Made by a program: the position numbers and the translations under genes
The notes under the pieces: generated by a model
What the model was told of the DNA's origin: nothing
Seen by the model: the letters and a program-made list of their open reading frames with translations, nothing else
Databases searched by the model: none
Part shown: positions 31,693 to 42,535 of the stretch, in pieces
Layout: each line of letters opens with the position of its first letter
How positions within the stretch are numbered: position 1 is the first letter of the stretch
Assembly: GCF_014931375.1 (NCBI RefSeq)
Contig: NZ_CP063117.1
Span: forward strand, 1,116,001-1,180,000
Length of the DNA: 64,000 nt
From: Haemophilus parainfluenzae
GTDB lineage: Bacteria; Pseudomonadota; Gammaproteobacteria; Enterobacterales; Pasteurellaceae
Reading direction: 5' to 3'

Positions 31693-33744
31693 ATGTCGAA
31701 ATTCAAACTTAACCCGTCGTTGGTTTCTCCTTATACCGAAAAATTAATGTTGCAACTTTTATTAGAGCATCGAGGATTTTCAGAGGTTTTTCATGAGGAT
31801 GTTTGGCGATATGACAATATTGCAGCGGCTTTAGGTTTACCGGGTGAAATGGAGCGTTGTGATGATTTCCGTGCGAAAGTGAAAAAATTATTACAAGCAC
31901 GAAATAAAACATTGCCCAAATTGACTGCACTTTGCGTAAACGAGAATTCAATTATTCAACAAAATATCGATAAATTGACTCAATTATTATCATTGAATAC
32001 AGCTGAGCAGACAGTTTTTCGCTTAGCTATTCAGTTCCGTTTAGATGAAGCATTGAAAGAATTGAGTGGAGCATTACCAAAATCTAATTTGGCAGAGCTA
32101 GGTGAGGTATTATCAAATTTATTTGATTTACCCAAATCGGACATTATTTCTGCCTTAAAAGATAAAGGAAAACTATTAGGCTATGGCTTGCTCGCTCGAA
32201 ACTATAATCCAGATAGAATCCATGAATATTTGGATTGGGGCAAAATGCTAGATTTTGATGAGTTTATCTCGGAAGCATTAAATGAACAGATGCTATTAAA
32301 ATCGTGCACTCAGCCTGCGATTGAAACGAGTTTAAGTTTAGACAATTTTTCTTATCTAGGTAAGATGAAAACCATGATGCTGGATTATCTTCAGTCCTCA
32401 TTTGCTACTCATAGAAAAGGCGTAAATATTTTAATTTATGGTGCACCAGGTACGGGAAAAACAGAGTTGGCAACTTTGTTGGGTAAAGCGTTGTGCGTTT
32501 CGGTGCATAACATTACCTATATGGATGGAGATGGGGATGTGATTAGCGCAGAAGATCGTTTGAATAAATGTCGTTTTGCGCAGAAGGTGTTAGAAGGACA
32601 ATCTTCGCTATTGATTTTTGATGAAATAGAAGATGTTTTTCGCGCTAGTTTCTTTGAGCAATCAGTGGCACAGCAGAATAAAGCTTGGATGAATCAGTTA
32701 TTGGAAAACAATAACGTGCCGATGATTTGGTCATCTAATTCTGTTTCGGGCATAGATCCTGCTTTTTTACGTCGCTTTGATTTAATTTTAGAAATGCCAG
32801 ATTTGCCGTTGAAAAATAAGTCAGCACTCATTACGCAACTGACTGAGGGAAAATTAAGTCCGGCTTATGTCCAGCATTTTGCTAAAGTGCGGTTATTAAC
32901 GCCTGCGATTTTAAGCCGCACAATTCGGGTGGCAAAGGAACTCAATACGTCAAATTTTGCTGAGACTTTGCTCATGATGTTTAATCAAACGTTAAAGTCG
33001 CAAAATAAACCGAAAATCGAACCGCTTGTTTTAGGTAAAGCTGACTATAACTTAGATTATGTGGCTTGTAATGACAATATTCATCGTATTAGTGAAGGGT
33101 TAAAACGGTCGAAAAAAGGGCGAATTTGTTGCTATGGCCCGCCGGGAACAGGAAAAACTGCTTGGGCAGCATGGCTTGCAGAACAGTTAGATATGCCGCT
33201 GTTGCTAAGACAAGGCTCAGATTTACTTAATCCTTATGTAGGCGGGACAGAACGGAATATCGCACAAGCTTTTGAGCAAGCGAAAGCTGATAATGCATTA
33301 TAGGTGCTAGATGAAGTGGATACGTTCCTGTTTTCACGTGATGGCGCAGAACGTAGTTGGGAACGTTCACAAGTAAATGAAATGCTAACGCAAATTGAAC
33401 GTTTTGAGGGATTGATGGTGGTATCAACAAATTTAATTGAGGTACTCGATCCTGCTGCTTTACGCCGTTTTGATTTGAAACTGAAGTTTGATTATTTAAC
33501 GCTGCCACAACGTTTAGATTTCGCTAAACAACAGGCTGAAATCTTAGGGTTGCCATCATTATCGGAAGAGGATTTAAGTCAGATTGAATCGCTTAATCTG
33601 CTGACGCCTGGGGATTTTGCTGCGGTGGCTCGTCGTCATCAATTTTCCCCTTTTCAAAAGGTGCAAGATTGGCTGAGCGCATTACAAGGTGAATGTGAAG
33701 TGAAACCAGCGTTTTCTGCAACGACAAGACGGATAGGGTTCTAA
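31693..33744 (+). pseudogene. Double AAA+ ATPase interrupted by one in-frame TAG
   Basis: One frame of 684 codons broken by TAG at 33301-33303 (codon 537). ATG 31693 has GGAG 8 bases upstream. The N-terminal 240 residues are helical and unassigned. AAA domain 1 has Walker A GAPGTGKT (250-257), LLIFDEIEDVF (Walker B) and SSNSVSGIDPAFLRRFD. AAA domain 2 has GPPGTGKT (482-489), then the stop, then VLDEVDTFLF (Walker B) and VVSTNLIEVLDPAALRRFD. The frame is unchanged across the stop and the neighbours suggest TTG (Leu) became TAG. Unless read through, the second Walker B and sensor are lost. Confidence 0.9.
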
Positions 33745-33751
33745 TTAAAGT

Positions 33752-33788
33752 GCGGTCATAATTTTTATGGTTTTTTGACCGCATTTTT
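33752..33788. terminator. Terminator from an inverted uptake signal pair
   Basis: GCGGTCA (33752-33758, within AAAGTGCGGTCA) pairs with TGACCGC (33776-33782), followed by a T-run. It serves the AAA+ gene and the convergent zinc-ribbon gene. Confidence 0.8.
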
Positions 33789-34021
33789 TATTCTCCTGTC
33801 AGCCAGCTTGCGAGCAAAATAACGATAGTGAAAATAGCGAACCAGATAAGGTGAAGTTTAGTGCTTTTTCGATTAATTTCGGCATTATGCTGGCGTCGTT
33901 CTTCGAGTTTTTGTTTGTAAATTTCAAGATCTTCTTCTTTAAAAGAAAAACCACAATTTGGACAAAATTGAGCAGATTCGCTGATTTTTTTACGACATTC
34001 AGGGCAGCGGGTGAGAGCCAT
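33788..34021 (-). CDS. Small zinc-ribbon membrane protein
   Basis: A 77-residue protein: an N-terminal zinc ribbon with CPEC and CPNC (C6, C9, C20, C23), a charged helix (EEDLEIYKQKLEERRQHNAEI) and one C-terminal membrane segment (LIWFAIFTIVILLASWL, about 56-73). A tail-anchored zinc ribbon of unknown function; such proteins are common and poorly studied. It is divergent from the CstA-like gene, with 200 bases between. Confidence 0.72.
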   Translation of the reverse strand: MALTRCPECRKKISESAQFCPNCGFSFKEEDLEIYKQKLEERRQHNAEINRKSTKLHLIWFAIFTIVILLASWLTGE

Positions 34022-34088
34022 TGATGATCCTTTATTAGTTATTTTAATTTATATCCCTATTGTAAGTGAAAAAAACGTAATGATAAAC

Positions 34089-34102
34089 GTGACATGGATC
34101 AC
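34089..34102 (+). promoter_or_regulatory. CRP-binding site upstream of the CstA-type gene
   Basis: GTGA-CATGGA-TCAC is a symmetrical match to the CRP core (GTGA-N6-TCAC), flanked by AAC and AAAA. It lies about 120 bases before the transporter start. Known regulation of E. coli cstA by cAMP-CRP agrees with this placement. Confidence 0.65.
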
Positions 34103-34223
34103 AAAATTGAAACAATGTAAAAATTAAAATTTTGATTTTGATGATTTTCACTTAGAATACCGCCGACGAAGTCTAGTATATGACTAAATTTCGGTATTCA
34201 TTTATTCCTGAGGAGTATTTTTT

Positions 34224-35798
34224 ATGTTGTGGTTTTTCTTCTGCGTGGCGTTATTGCTTGCAGGTTATTTCTTTTATAGTCGAGTGATTGAGCGCATTTT
34301 TGTGATCAATCCAAATCGTCAAACGCCAGCGTATACCATGAATGATGGCGTTGACTATATGCCAATGTCTAAAACTAAGATTTGGTTAATTCAATTATTA
34401 AATATTGCAGGTACAGGCCCAATCTTTGGTCCGATTCTTGGTGCGTTATACGGACCAGTTGCAATGCTTTGGATTGTGGTGGGTTGTATCTTTGCGGGTG
34501 CGGTACACGATTATTTCTGTGGAATGTTAAGTGTGCGTAATGGCGGTGCATCTATGCCTAACCTCGCAGGTAAATACTTAGGTCGTCCAGTTAAAGCATT
34601 TATTAACATCTTAGCGGTTGTACTTTTATTATTAGTGGGTGTGGTATTCGTTGCAAGTCCAGCTCAATTAATGGGTACGATTACAATGGATGTGTTCGGT
34701 GCTGCATCAGGTAGCATTTCTATTAGCAATGCGGAAGAAATCCATCAGGTAGCTGAAGCAGGTGGTATTACCGTTTGGGGTATGGATAAAGCGACTGTTA
34801 TCAGTGTTTGGACTGGTATCATTTTCATTTACTATATTCTTGCGACATTACTTCCGGTTGATAAAATCATCGGTCGTATCTACCCATTCTTCGGTGCATT
34901 ATTACTCTTTATGTCTGTAGGTATGGTATATGGTTTAGTAAGTGCAGATCTTAGCTCAGCAGACCCAATTTCTTTCTATCGTTCTGTGGACGGTATGTCT
35001 TTTGAGAAATTCTTCCAAAACTTTGAAACCCGTGCAGATTTACCATTATGGCCACTCTTGTTCTTAACAATATCTTGTGGTGCATTATCTGGTTTCCACG
35101 CAACACAAAGCCCGTTAATGGCGCGTTGTACTGAAAACGAAAAAGAAGGACGTTTCATTTTCTACGGTGCGATGATCGGTGAAGGTGTGATTGCGTTAGT
35201 ATGGTGTGCAGTTGGTTTAAGTTTCTATGATTCTTTACCAGATTTATTAGCAGCGATTAAAGCAGGTTCTCCTTCTAAAGTGGTTTATGACTCTTCTATC
35301 CACTTCTTAGGTCTTGTTGGTGGTATTTTTGCCGTGTTAGGTGTGGTTGTTCTTCCAATTACATCAGGCGATACAGCATTCCGTGCGGCACGTCTTGTTA
35401 TTGCAGAATTTTTCCATTTAGAACAAAAAACCTTAGCTAAACGTTTAATTATTGCTGTGCCATTATTCGTGGTTGGTTATATCGTATCAAAAGTGGATTT
35501 CTCTATCTTATGGCGTTACTTCACTTGGGCGAACCAAACTACTGCGATGGTTATGTTATGGACTGCAGCTGCGTATTTATATCGCTATAATAAATTCCAC
35601 TGGATATGTACAATCCCTGCGGCATTTATCAGTACCGTATGTTTTACTTACCTTGCATACAACAAAATTGGTTTCGGTTTAGACTATCAATTATCTGTTT
35701 ATATCGGCTTAGGTTTAACAGTACTTTGTTTAGTATTATTCTTCACACAGCTTAAACCATTAGGTGAACGTGACGAAGAAGCGTATGTAAATAACTAG
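34224..35798 (+). CDS. CstA-family transporter (pyruvate/peptide uptake)
   Basis: A 524-residue integral membrane protein with about 14 hydrophobic segments. The family features are YFFYSRVIERIFVINPNRQTPAYTMNDGVDYMPM near the start, NIAGTGPIFGPILGALYGP (about 62-80) and SGFHATQSPLMARC. It is shorter than E. coli CstA and BtsT (about 700-716), corresponding to the compact branch of the family. E. coli members import pyruvate or peptides during carbon limitation. The CRP site upstream supports control by carbon supply. Monocistronic, with terminator. Substrate not deducible from sequence. Confidence 0.85.
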   Translation: MLWFFFCVALLLAGYFFYSRVIERIFVINPNRQTPAYTMNDGVDYMPMSKTKIWLIQLLNIAGTGPIFGPILGALYGPVAMLWIVVGCIFAGAVHDYFCGMLSVRNGGASMPNLAGKYLGRPVKAFINILAVVLLLLVGVVFVASPAQLMGTITMDVFGAASGSISISNAEEIHQVAEAGGITVWGMDKATVISVWTGIIFIYYILATLLPVDKIIGRIYPFFGALLLFMSVGMVYGLVSADLSSADPISFYRSVDGMSFEKFFQNFETRADLPLWPLLFLTISCGALSGFHATQSPLMARCTENEKEGRFIFYGAMIGEGVIALVWCAVGLSFYDSLPDLLAAIKAGSPSKVVYDSSIHFLGLVGGIFAVLGVVVLPITSGDTAFRAARLVIAEFFHLEQKTLAKRLIIAVPLFVVGYIVSKVDFSILWRYFTWANQTTAMVMLWTAAAYLYRYNKFHWICTIPAAFISTVCFTYLAYNKIGFGLDYQLSVYIGLGLTVLCLVLFFTQLKPLGERDEEAYVNN

Positions 35799-35820
35799 TC
35801 AAATTGAGTTAAAAATTGAA

Positions 35821-35855
35821 AAACCGTTTGAGGAAAACCTCAAACGGTTTTTTTG
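35821..35855 (+). terminator. Rho-independent terminator after the CstA-type gene
   Basis: A 13-bp perfect stem, AAACCGTTTGAGG with CCTCAAACGGTTT, AAAA loop and T-run. Confidence 0.92.
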
Positions 35856-35899
35856 TTTATTTTATTACCAAAATTTACCAATCTTTACGTTTTAATTGC

Positions 35900-35960
35900 T
35901 TGCAAGTTAAGGCTACAACCGATAAACTTACATAAAGTGGTGAAAAGTGGAATTTTGTGG
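35900..35960 (+). promoter_or_regulatory. dcw promoter region with three MraZ boxes
   Basis: TTGCAA (35900-35905), 17 bases, TAAACT (35923-35928) is a fair sigma-70 promoter. Directly after it GTGG occurs three times at exact 10-base spacing (35937, 35947, 35957), the direct-repeat pattern bound by MraZ rings. This predicts autorepression of mraZ and the cluster. Confidence 0.7.
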
Positions 35961-36006
35961 AGAATTCTGCTAATTTTTCTAAAAATAAACGTTTAAAGGT
36001 AGAAAA

Positions 36007-36465
36007 ATGTTTCGTGGTGCAGCAGCGGTAAATTTAGATGCGAAGGGTCGTGTAGCGATTCCTACTCGTTATCGTGCTGAAATCATGGAAAAGAACCAAG
36101 GCCAAATGGTTTGTACTGTTGATATTCGTCAGCCTTGTTTATTACTTTATCCTTTAGATGAGTGGGAAAAAATCGAACAAAAACTACTTTCACTCTCCAA
36201 CTTTGACCCAAATCAACGCCGTTTACAACGTGTTATGCTTGGTTATGCCACAGAATGTGAAATGGATGCACAAGGTCGTATCTTATTAAGTGGCCCATTA
36301 CGTCAACACGCAAAATTAGAAAAAGGCTTAATGTTGGTTGGGCAGTTGAACAAATTTGAAATTTGGAGCGATACAGAATGGTACGCACAAATTGATGAGG
36401 ACATTGAAATTGGCTCAAGTGCTGAATTCGGTGCTTCTGAAGAACTAAAAATGCTGTCATTATAG
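36007..36465 (+). CDS. mraZ: Transcriptional regulator MraZ
   Basis: A 152-residue protein made of two AbrB-like repeats, [25 protein letters not shown] and [22 protein letters not shown], each with the (D/A)xxGR motif. It forms a ring and binds the GTGG repeats upstream. First gene of the division and cell wall cluster. Full family length. Confidence 0.97.
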   Translation: MFRGAAAVNLDAKGRVAIPTRYRAEIMEKNQGQMVCTVDIRQPCLLLYPLDEWEKIEQKLLSLSNFDPNQRRLQRVMLGYATECEMDAQGRILLSGPLRQHAKLEKGLMLVGQLNKFEIWSDTEWYAQIDEDIEIGSSAEFGASEELKMLSL

Positions 36466-36549
36466 AACAGCAGCACTAGCAGGATAAGCGGTGCTTGCGC
36501 CGCTCTATCTTCTCTTTATCGATTTTGATTTAACTTTTACTTTTTACTT

Positions 36550-37518
36550 ATGACTACGCAAAATTCCTTTTCTGCACCTGAACATATCACGGTTTTGCTT
36601 CACGAAGCGGTGAATGGTTTGGCGTTGAAAGAAAACGGAATTTATATTGATGGTACCTTTGGTCGTGGTGGTCATTCTCGTTTAATTCTTTCCCAACTTT
36701 CTGAACATGGTCGTTTAATTGCCGTTGATCGTGATCCACGCGCGATTGCTGAAGCTGAAAAAATTCAAGACCCTCGTTTTCATATTGAACATAATAGCTT
36801 TTCACACATTCCAGATATCTGTCAAAAACTCGATTTAGTTGGTAAAATTGACGGTATTTTGCTGGACTTAGGCGTATCATCTCCACAGCTTGATGAAGCC
36901 GAACGAGGTTTCAGTTTTATGAAAGATGGCCCATTAGATATGCGCATGGATACCACACAAGGTTTATCTGCGGCAGAGTGGCTAAAACAAGTATCTGTTG
37001 ATGATTTAACTTGGGTGTTAAAAACCTTCGGTGAAGAGCGTTTTGCAAAACGAATTGCGACTGCCATCGTAGAGTTCAACAAAAGTGCGGTCAAAAATGG
37101 CACAGAATGTTTAAGTCGTACTTCTCAACTCGCTGAATTAATTGCTCAAGCCGTACCGTTTAAAGATAAACATAAGCATCCAGCGACGCGTAGTTTCCAA
37201 GCCATTCGAATTTATATTAATGCGGAATTAGATGAATTAGAAAGTGTATTAAATTCTGCATTAGATATGTTGGCACCAGAAGGGCGTTTATCGATTATCA
37301 GTTTCCATTCACTTGAAGACAGAATGGTAAAACATTTCATGCGTAAGCAAAGCAAAGGTGAGGATATTCCAAGAGGTTTACCATTACGTGAAGATCAAAT
37401 CCAACGTAATCAAAAATTAAAAATCATTGGTAAGGCAATCCAGCCAAGTGAGGCAGAAATTTCAGCGAATCCACGTTCAAGAAGCGCGGTATTACGTATT
37501 GCGGAAAGGGTGAAATAA
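36550..37518 (+). CDS. rsmH: 16S rRNA m4C1402 methyltransferase
   Basis: A 322-residue SAM-dependent methyltransferase with [36 protein letters not shown] (SAM loop GTFGRGGH) and [23 protein letters not shown]. It N4-methylates C1402 of 16S rRNA together with RsmI. Also known as mraW; its place after mraZ is conserved. One uptake signal sequence occurs in the coding region at 37083. No ribosome site stronger than weak A-rich sequence is visible before ATG 36550. Confidence 0.97.
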   Translation: MTTQNSFSAPEHITVLLHEAVNGLALKENGIYIDGTFGRGGHSRLILSQLSEHGRLIAVDRDPRAIAEAEKIQDPRFHIEHNSFSHIPDICQKLDLVGKIDGILLDLGVSSPQLDEAERGFSFMKDGPLDMRMDTTQGLSAAEWLKQVSVDDLTWVLKTFGEERFAKRIATAIVEFNKSAVKNGTECLSRTSQLAELIAQAVPFKDKHKHPATRSFQAIRIYINAELDELESVLNSALDMLAPEGRLSIISFHSLEDRMVKHFMRKQSKGEDIPRGLPLREDQIQRNQKLKIIGKAIQPSEAEISANPRSRSAVLRIAERVK

Positions 37519-37519
37519 G

Positions 37520-37840
37520 ATGTTAGAAAATAGCGAACGTTATCCTTTACAACATATTCTCGTTGAAGATATTTTTTCTTCTAATAAATTAATTGTCGTC
37601 TTACTTTTATTAATTTTAGCTTCTGCAATGGGCACAATTTGGATGACCCACCAAACAAGAGGCTTGATTTCTGAAAACGGGCAGTTGGTATTACAACACC
37701 AAGCCCTTGAAAACGAATATCGCAATTTGCAATTACAAGAAGCAACCGAAAGTGATAATACAAGAGTTGAATCCATTGCAATCGGTACATTAAAAATGCA
37801 ACGTGTTCAAAGTGAACAAGAAGTGGTTATTTTTGAATAG
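37520..37840 (+). CDS. ftsL: Cell division protein FtsL
   Basis: A 106-residue bitopic protein with one membrane segment ([19 protein letters not shown], about 24-42) and a periplasmic coiled coil with leucine heptads ([29 protein letters not shown]). It joins FtsB and FtsQ in the divisome and activates FtsWI. Starts one base after the rsmH stop. Confidence 0.93.
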   Translation: MLENSERYPLQHILVEDIFSSNKLIVVLLLLILASAMGTIWMTHQTRGLISENGQLVLQHQALENEYRNLQLQEATESDNTRVESIAIGTLKMQRVQSEQEVVIFE

Positions 37841-37854
37841 GGATTTTGAATAAA

Positions 37855-39675
37855 ATGGTTAGATTTAATTCCTCTAAGAAACCAGGAAAGCCAAAGAAAA
37901 CAATTAGAAAATTGGCTCAACCTGCGTCAGTAAAACCAAACAAACCGAAGATGGTGTTTGAGAAATGCTTCCTTCGTGGTCGTTATCTTATTGCGACAAG
38001 TTTTATTTTCTTAGGATTAGGCGCATTAGTGGCTCGTGCTGCTTATGTGCAATCAGTTAATTCTGAAACCCTTTCTGGTGAAGCGGACAAACGTTCATTA
38101 CGGAAAGATGACGTCCTTTCTGTTCGTGGTTCAATTTTAGATCGTAACGGCCAATTGTTATCGGTGAGTGTACCGATGAGTGCAATTGTGGCTGAACCTC
38201 GTTTAATGTTAAAAGAAAATGCATTAGATGATAAAGAACGTATTAAAGCTCTCGCAAATGAATTAAATATGACGCCAGCAGAGTTGGTGAAAAAAGTTGA
38301 GAAAAATGCAAAATCAGGTTTCTTGTATTTAGCGCGCCAAGTAGAAGCGAGCAAAGCGAATTATATTCGTGATCTCAAAATTAAAGGTATTTCATTAGAA
38401 ACTGAACCACGTCGTTTTTATCCTCGTGTAGAAGAGGCGGCCCAATTAATCGGTTTTACTAACATCGATGGTAAAGGGATTGAAGGGGTTGAGGCAAGCT
38501 TTAACTCAATGTTAGTGGGCAAAGACGGTGCTCGTGTTGTTCGTAAAGACAAACGTGGTAACGTGGTTGAACATATTGCCGATGAGAAAAAATACGATGC
38601 ACAAGATGTCACCTTAAGTATTGATGAAAAATTACAATCCATGGTGTATCGTGAAATCAAAAAAGCGGTAACTGAGAACAAAGCTGAATCTGGTACTGCG
38701 GTATTGGTAGATGTGCGTACGGGTGAAGTGTTAGCAATGGCAACCGCGCCTTCTTACAACCCAAACAACTTGGCTAATGTTAAAGATGAATTAAAACGTA
38801 ACCGTGCGATTACGGATACTTTCGAACCAGGTTCAACAGTAAAACCTTTCGTTGTTTTGACCGCACTTCAACGTGGTGCAGCGAGACGTGATGAAGTGAT
38901 TAATACAGGTTCATTTACCGTAAGTGGTAAAGAAATTGTGGACGTGGCACCTCGCCCACAACAAACCTTAGATGAAATTTTGATTAACTCCAGTAACCGT
39001 GGTGTAAGCCGTCTTGCGTTACGTATGCCACCTTCAGCATTAATGGAAACTTACCAAAATGCAGGTTTAGGTAAAGATACTGAGTTAGGCTTAATCGGTG
39101 AGCAACGTGGGGTATTAAATGCAAACCGTAAACGTTGGGCAGATATCGAACGTGCAACAGTGGCTTATGGTTATGGTATTACTTCAACACCATTACAAAT
39201 TGCGCGTGCCTATGCTACTTTAGGTAGCTTTGGGATTTATCGTCCACTTTCTATCACTAAAGTTGATCCGCCGGTTATTGGTCAACGTGTTTTCTCTGAA
39301 AAAATCACGAAAGACGTCGTGGGTATGTTAGAGAAAGTGGCAATCAAAAATAAACGTGCGATGGTTGAAGGTTATCGTGTTGGTGCGAAAACAGGTACAG
39401 CGCGTAAAATTGAAAATGGTCACTATGTTAAGAAATATGTGGCATTTACAGCGGGTATTGCACCAATTAGCGATCCACGTTATGCACTCGTTATTTTGAT
39501 CAACGATCCGAAAGCAGGACAGTACTATGGTGGTGCGGTATCTGCGCCAGTATTCTCAAGCATAATGGGCTATGCATTACGTGCGAATGGTATTGCGCCA
39601 GATGCAGAACCAACAGAAAAAACAGCAAGACGTACCGTTCGCTTAAGCGATCAAAAACTTGAAAAAATGAATTAA
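37855..39675 (+). CDS. ftsI: Peptidoglycan transpeptidase PBP3
   Basis: A 606-residue septal transpeptidase: cytoplasmic tail, membrane anchor near 37-57, pedestal domain, and penicillin-binding domain. ATG 37855 is preferred over the upstream TTG. Active-site motifs are S327-TVK (GSTVKPF), SSN (379-381) and K512-TG (KTGTARK), at the same numbers as H. influenzae PBP3. Residues at positions linked to beta-lactam resistance in Haemophilus differ from the reference I know: I377 (codon 38983), A511 (39385) and K526 (39430). It crosslinks septal peptidoglycan with FtsW. The C-terminal 30 residues are basic and variable. Confidence 0.97.
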   Translation: MVRFNSSKKPGKPKKTIRKLAQPASVKPNKPKMVFEKCFLRGRYLIATSFIFLGLGALVARAAYVQSVNSETLSGEADKRSLRKDDVLSVRGSILDRNGQLLSVSVPMSAIVAEPRLMLKENALDDKERIKALANELNMTPAELVKKVEKNAKSGFLYLARQVEASKANYIRDLKIKGISLETEPRRFYPRVEEAAQLIGFTNIDGKGIEGVEASFNSMLVGKDGARVVRKDKRGNVVEHIADEKKYDAQDVTLSIDEKLQSMVYREIKKAVTENKAESGTAVLVDVRTGEVLAMATAPSYNPNNLANVKDELKRNRAITDTFEPGSTVKPFVVLTALQRGAARRDEVINTGSFTVSGKEIVDVAPRPQQTLDEILINSSNRGVSRLALRMPPSALMETYQNAGLGKDTELGLIGEQRGVLNANRKRWADIERATVAYGYGITSTPLQIARAYATLGSFGIYRPLSITKVDPPVIGQRVFSEKITKDVVGMLEKVAIKNKRAMVEGYRVGAKTGTARKIENGHYVKKYVAFTAGIAPISDPRYALVILINDPKAGQYYGGAVSAPVFSSIMGYALRANGIAPDAEPTEKTARRTVRLSDQKLEKMN

Positions 39676-39689
39676 AAAAAGGCAAAACA

Positions 39690-41159
39690 ATGAAAAAATT
39701 GACCGCACTTTTTGATCTTCCGGTGCTTTCAGACATTAATGTGAAGGCGATGGTGTTAGATAGCCGCAAAGTGACTCAAGGAGATCTATTTGTGGCAGTA
39801 AAAGGGCATCGTTTTGATGCGAGTCAATTTGTTCTTCAAGCTATTTCTTCTGGTGCAAGTGCGGTCGTTTTAGAGACAGATTTAGAAAACGAGCATTTAA
39901 ACATCGAATGGCAAAATAATGTGCCAGTGATTCACTTCTATCATTTATCTGCCAATCTTTCTGCATTGGCAGGTAAATTCTATGAACATCCTTCGGAAAA
40001 ACTGACGTTAGTTGGTGTAACTGGAACAAACGGTAAAACCACCGTTTCTCAATTATTAGCCCAATGGGCAACGCTATTCGGCCATAAAGCAGCCGTCATG
40101 GGCACCATTGGCAATGGTTTATTAGGTCAAGTCAAAGAAGCCAAAAATACCACAGGTTCAGCCGTTGAAGTTCAAGAAAACCTCGCTGATTTTGTAGAGA
40201 ATGGGGCAGATTTTGCTTCTATTGAAGTGTCTTCACATGGTTTAGTTCAACACCGTGTTGAAGCCCTTAAATTTAAAGCCGCCATTTTTACCAATTTAAG
40301 TCGTGATCATTTGGATTATCACGAGACAATGGAAAAGTATGCAGAAGCTAAAAAACGCTTTTTCATTGATTTAGCCCCCGAATTACAAATTCTCAATGCT
40401 GACGATCCAATTGGGGCTGCATGGTTAGGTGAATTACCAAATGGTATTGCAGTCAGCTGTCACCCAGATTTCCATCCAACATCTAAACAATGGCTTTATG
40501 CTACGCAAATTCGTTTTACTCATGAAGGTGCAGTCATTGATGTTGCATCAAGTTGGGGAAATGGCACATTACATAGCCCATTAATTGGCGCTTTTAACGT
40601 GAGTAATCTGTTGTTAGCCACGGCTGTTTTATTGGCTTTAGGTTATTCTTTCGATGATCTTATCCGTACGGTTTCACAGTTAAAGGGAGTAAATGGAAGA
40701 ATGGAATTAATTAAAAAAGCAGGAAAACCGACCGTTATCGTTGATTATGCTCATACTCCGGATGCATTAGAAAAAGCCTTAAATGCAGCCCGTGAACATT
40801 GCAAAGGTAACCTTTGGTGTATCTTTGGTTGTGGCGGTGATCGTGATGCAGGTAAACGTCCACTCATGGCAAAAGCGGCAGAGCAATTTGCTGATTTAGT
40901 CATTGTGACTCAAGATAATCCACGCACAGAAGATCCAAATAAAATTGAAGCGGATATTCTCACTGGTTTTAGCCGAATGGAAGATGTTGGTGTAATTCCA
41001 GATCGTAAAGAAGCCATTAAATTTACCATTGAGAACGCCGTTGAAGATGACGTGATCGTGATTGCCGGTAAAGGCCATGAAAACTATCAGATCATTGGGG
41101 ATAAAACACTTCATTTCTCCGATCAAGAAGTGGCTGAAGCCTATTTAACGAAAAAATAA
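39690..41159 (+). CDS. murE: UDP-MurNAc-tripeptide synthetase
   Basis: A 489-residue Mur ligase: ATP loop [18 protein letters not shown] (about 110-127), [13 protein letters not shown] [12 protein letters not shown], and [13 protein letters not shown] in the C-terminal domain. The specificity motif near 405-410 reads [10 protein letters not shown], the DNPR sequence of enzymes that add meso-diaminopimelate. Adds the third residue of the stem peptide. Two uptake signal copies fall in its first 60 codons. Confidence 0.96.
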   Translation: MKKLTALFDLPVLSDINVKAMVLDSRKVTQGDLFVAVKGHRFDASQFVLQAISSGASAVVLETDLENEHLNIEWQNNVPVIHFYHLSANLSALAGKFYEHPSEKLTLVGVTGTNGKTTVSQLLAQWATLFGHKAAVMGTIGNGLLGQVKEAKNTTGSAVEVQENLADFVENGADFASIEVSSHGLVQHRVEALKFKAAIFTNLSRDHLDYHETMEKYAEAKKRFFIDLAPELQILNADDPIGAAWLGELPNGIAVSCHPDFHPTSKQWLYATQIRFTHEGAVIDVASSWGNGTLHSPLIGAFNVSNLLLATAVLLALGYSFDDLIRTVSQLKGVNGRMELIKKAGKPTVIVDYAHTPDALEKALNAAREHCKGNLWCIFGCGGDRDAGKRPLMAKAAEQFADLVIVTQDNPRTEDPNKIEADILTGFSRMEDVGVIPDRKEAIKFTIENAVEDDVIVIAGKGHENYQIIGDKTLHFSDQEVAEAYLTKK

Positions 41160-41164
41160 ACATA

Positions 41165-42535
41165 ATGATTAAACTTACTACCCAACAGCTTGCCCAAATT
41201 TTAAATGCCAATCTTATTGGTGATGGGCAGGCCGTTGTTGAAAATATCAATACAGATACGCGCAAAGCGGTATTTAACTCGCTTTTCTTTGCATTAAAAG
41301 GTGAACATTTTGACGCGCATCAATACTTAGATAAAGCCGTTGAGCAAGGTGCGACAGCCTTAGTTGTGCAAAAAGCTAACACTAACATTTCAACACCACA
41401 ATTAGTTGTTTCAGATACGCGCTTAGTCCTTGGTCAATTAGCAAAATGGTTACGTGAAAAAATTAATCCTCGTACCGTAGCGATGACGGGATCTTCAGGT
41501 AAAACCACAGTAAAAGAGATGACGGCATCGATTTTGCAACAAACAGCAGGCAATCCTGAAGCTGTGTTATTCACTAATGGTAATTTCAACAACGATATTG
41601 GTGTACCACTCACATTATTACGTTTAACAGAACAACATAAATTTGCCGTTATTGAATTAGGCGCAAACCATCAAGGTGAAATTGATTACACCACGCATCT
41701 TGCGCAGCCAGAAGCTGCATTAGTGAATAACGTGGCAGCCGCACATTTAGAAGGCTTTGGCTCAATTGAGGGTGTAGCGCGTGCGAAAGGTGAAATCTAT
41801 CGCGGTTTAACCCCAAATGGTATGGCCATTATTAACAGCGAACATAATTATATTGAATTGTGGCAAAAAGAAATTGGCTCTCATGCCATTCAATATTTTA
41901 ATGGTGGCGATTACAACGCTGAAAACGTAGAACATTCACCTAATGGCTCAACGTTTACGCTAGTTTCACCCAAAGGCAGCATTGAAATTAATTTACCTTA
42001 TTTAGGTGAGCATAATGTAAAAAATGCCTTGGCAGCGACCGCACTTGCTATGAATGTCGGCGCAAGTCTTGCTGATGTTAAAGAAGGACTTGAACACCGT
42101 TCTCAAGTAAAAGGACGCTTATTCCCGATTCAAGTGAATGAAAATCTGCTGTTATTAGATGATACCTACAATGCGAATGTTGATTCTTTACAAGCCGCGA
42201 TTGATGTTTTAAAAGGTTATGATGCTTTCCGTATTCTACTTGTGGGTGATATGAAAGAATTAGGTGAGGATAGCCTAAAATGTCATCAACAAGTGGGCGA
42301 GCACGCAAAACAAGCTAAATTAGATTTAGTGCTTTCTTATGGAACAGAAAGTGCGGTCATTTCTGAGGCTGTTTTAGGAAAACATTTTACAGATAAAGCT
42401 GAATTGACAGCTTATGCGTTAGATATCATTAAACAGAAATTACAAGAAAACCAAAAAGTCGTCGTATTAGCGAAAGGCTCGCGCTCAATGAAAATGGAAG
42501 AGACGATTTATTCATTAAAGGATAGCTTATGTTAG
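41165..42535 (+). CDS. murF: UDP-MurNAc-tripeptide:D-Ala-D-Ala ligase
   Basis: A 456-residue Mur ligase with the ATP loop [13 protein letters not shown] (about 107-119), [17 protein letters not shown] and [18 protein letters not shown]. It attaches D-alanyl-D-alanine to complete the pentapeptide precursor in the cytoplasm. Its last 7 bases overlap the mraY start, coupling the two. Confidence 0.96.
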   Translation: MIKLTTQQLAQILNANLIGDGQAVVENINTDTRKAVFNSLFFALKGEHFDAHQYLDKAVEQGATALVVQKANTNISTPQLVVSDTRLVLGQLAKWLREKINPRTVAMTGSSGKTTVKEMTASILQQTAGNPEAVLFTNGNFNNDIGVPLTLLRLTEQHKFAVIELGANHQGEIDYTTHLAQPEAALVNNVAAAHLEGFGSIEGVARAKGEIYRGLTPNGMAIINSEHNYIELWQKEIGSHAIQYFNGGDYNAENVEHSPNGSTFTLVSPKGSIEINLPYLGEHNVKNALAATALAMNVGASLADVKEGLEHRSQVKGRLFPIQVNENLLLLDDTYNANVDSLQAAIDVLKGYDAFRILLVGDMKELGEDSLKCHQQVGEHAKQAKLDLVLSYGTESAVISEAVLGKHFTDKAELTAYALDIIKQKLQENQKVVVLAKGSRSMKMEETIYSLKDSLC

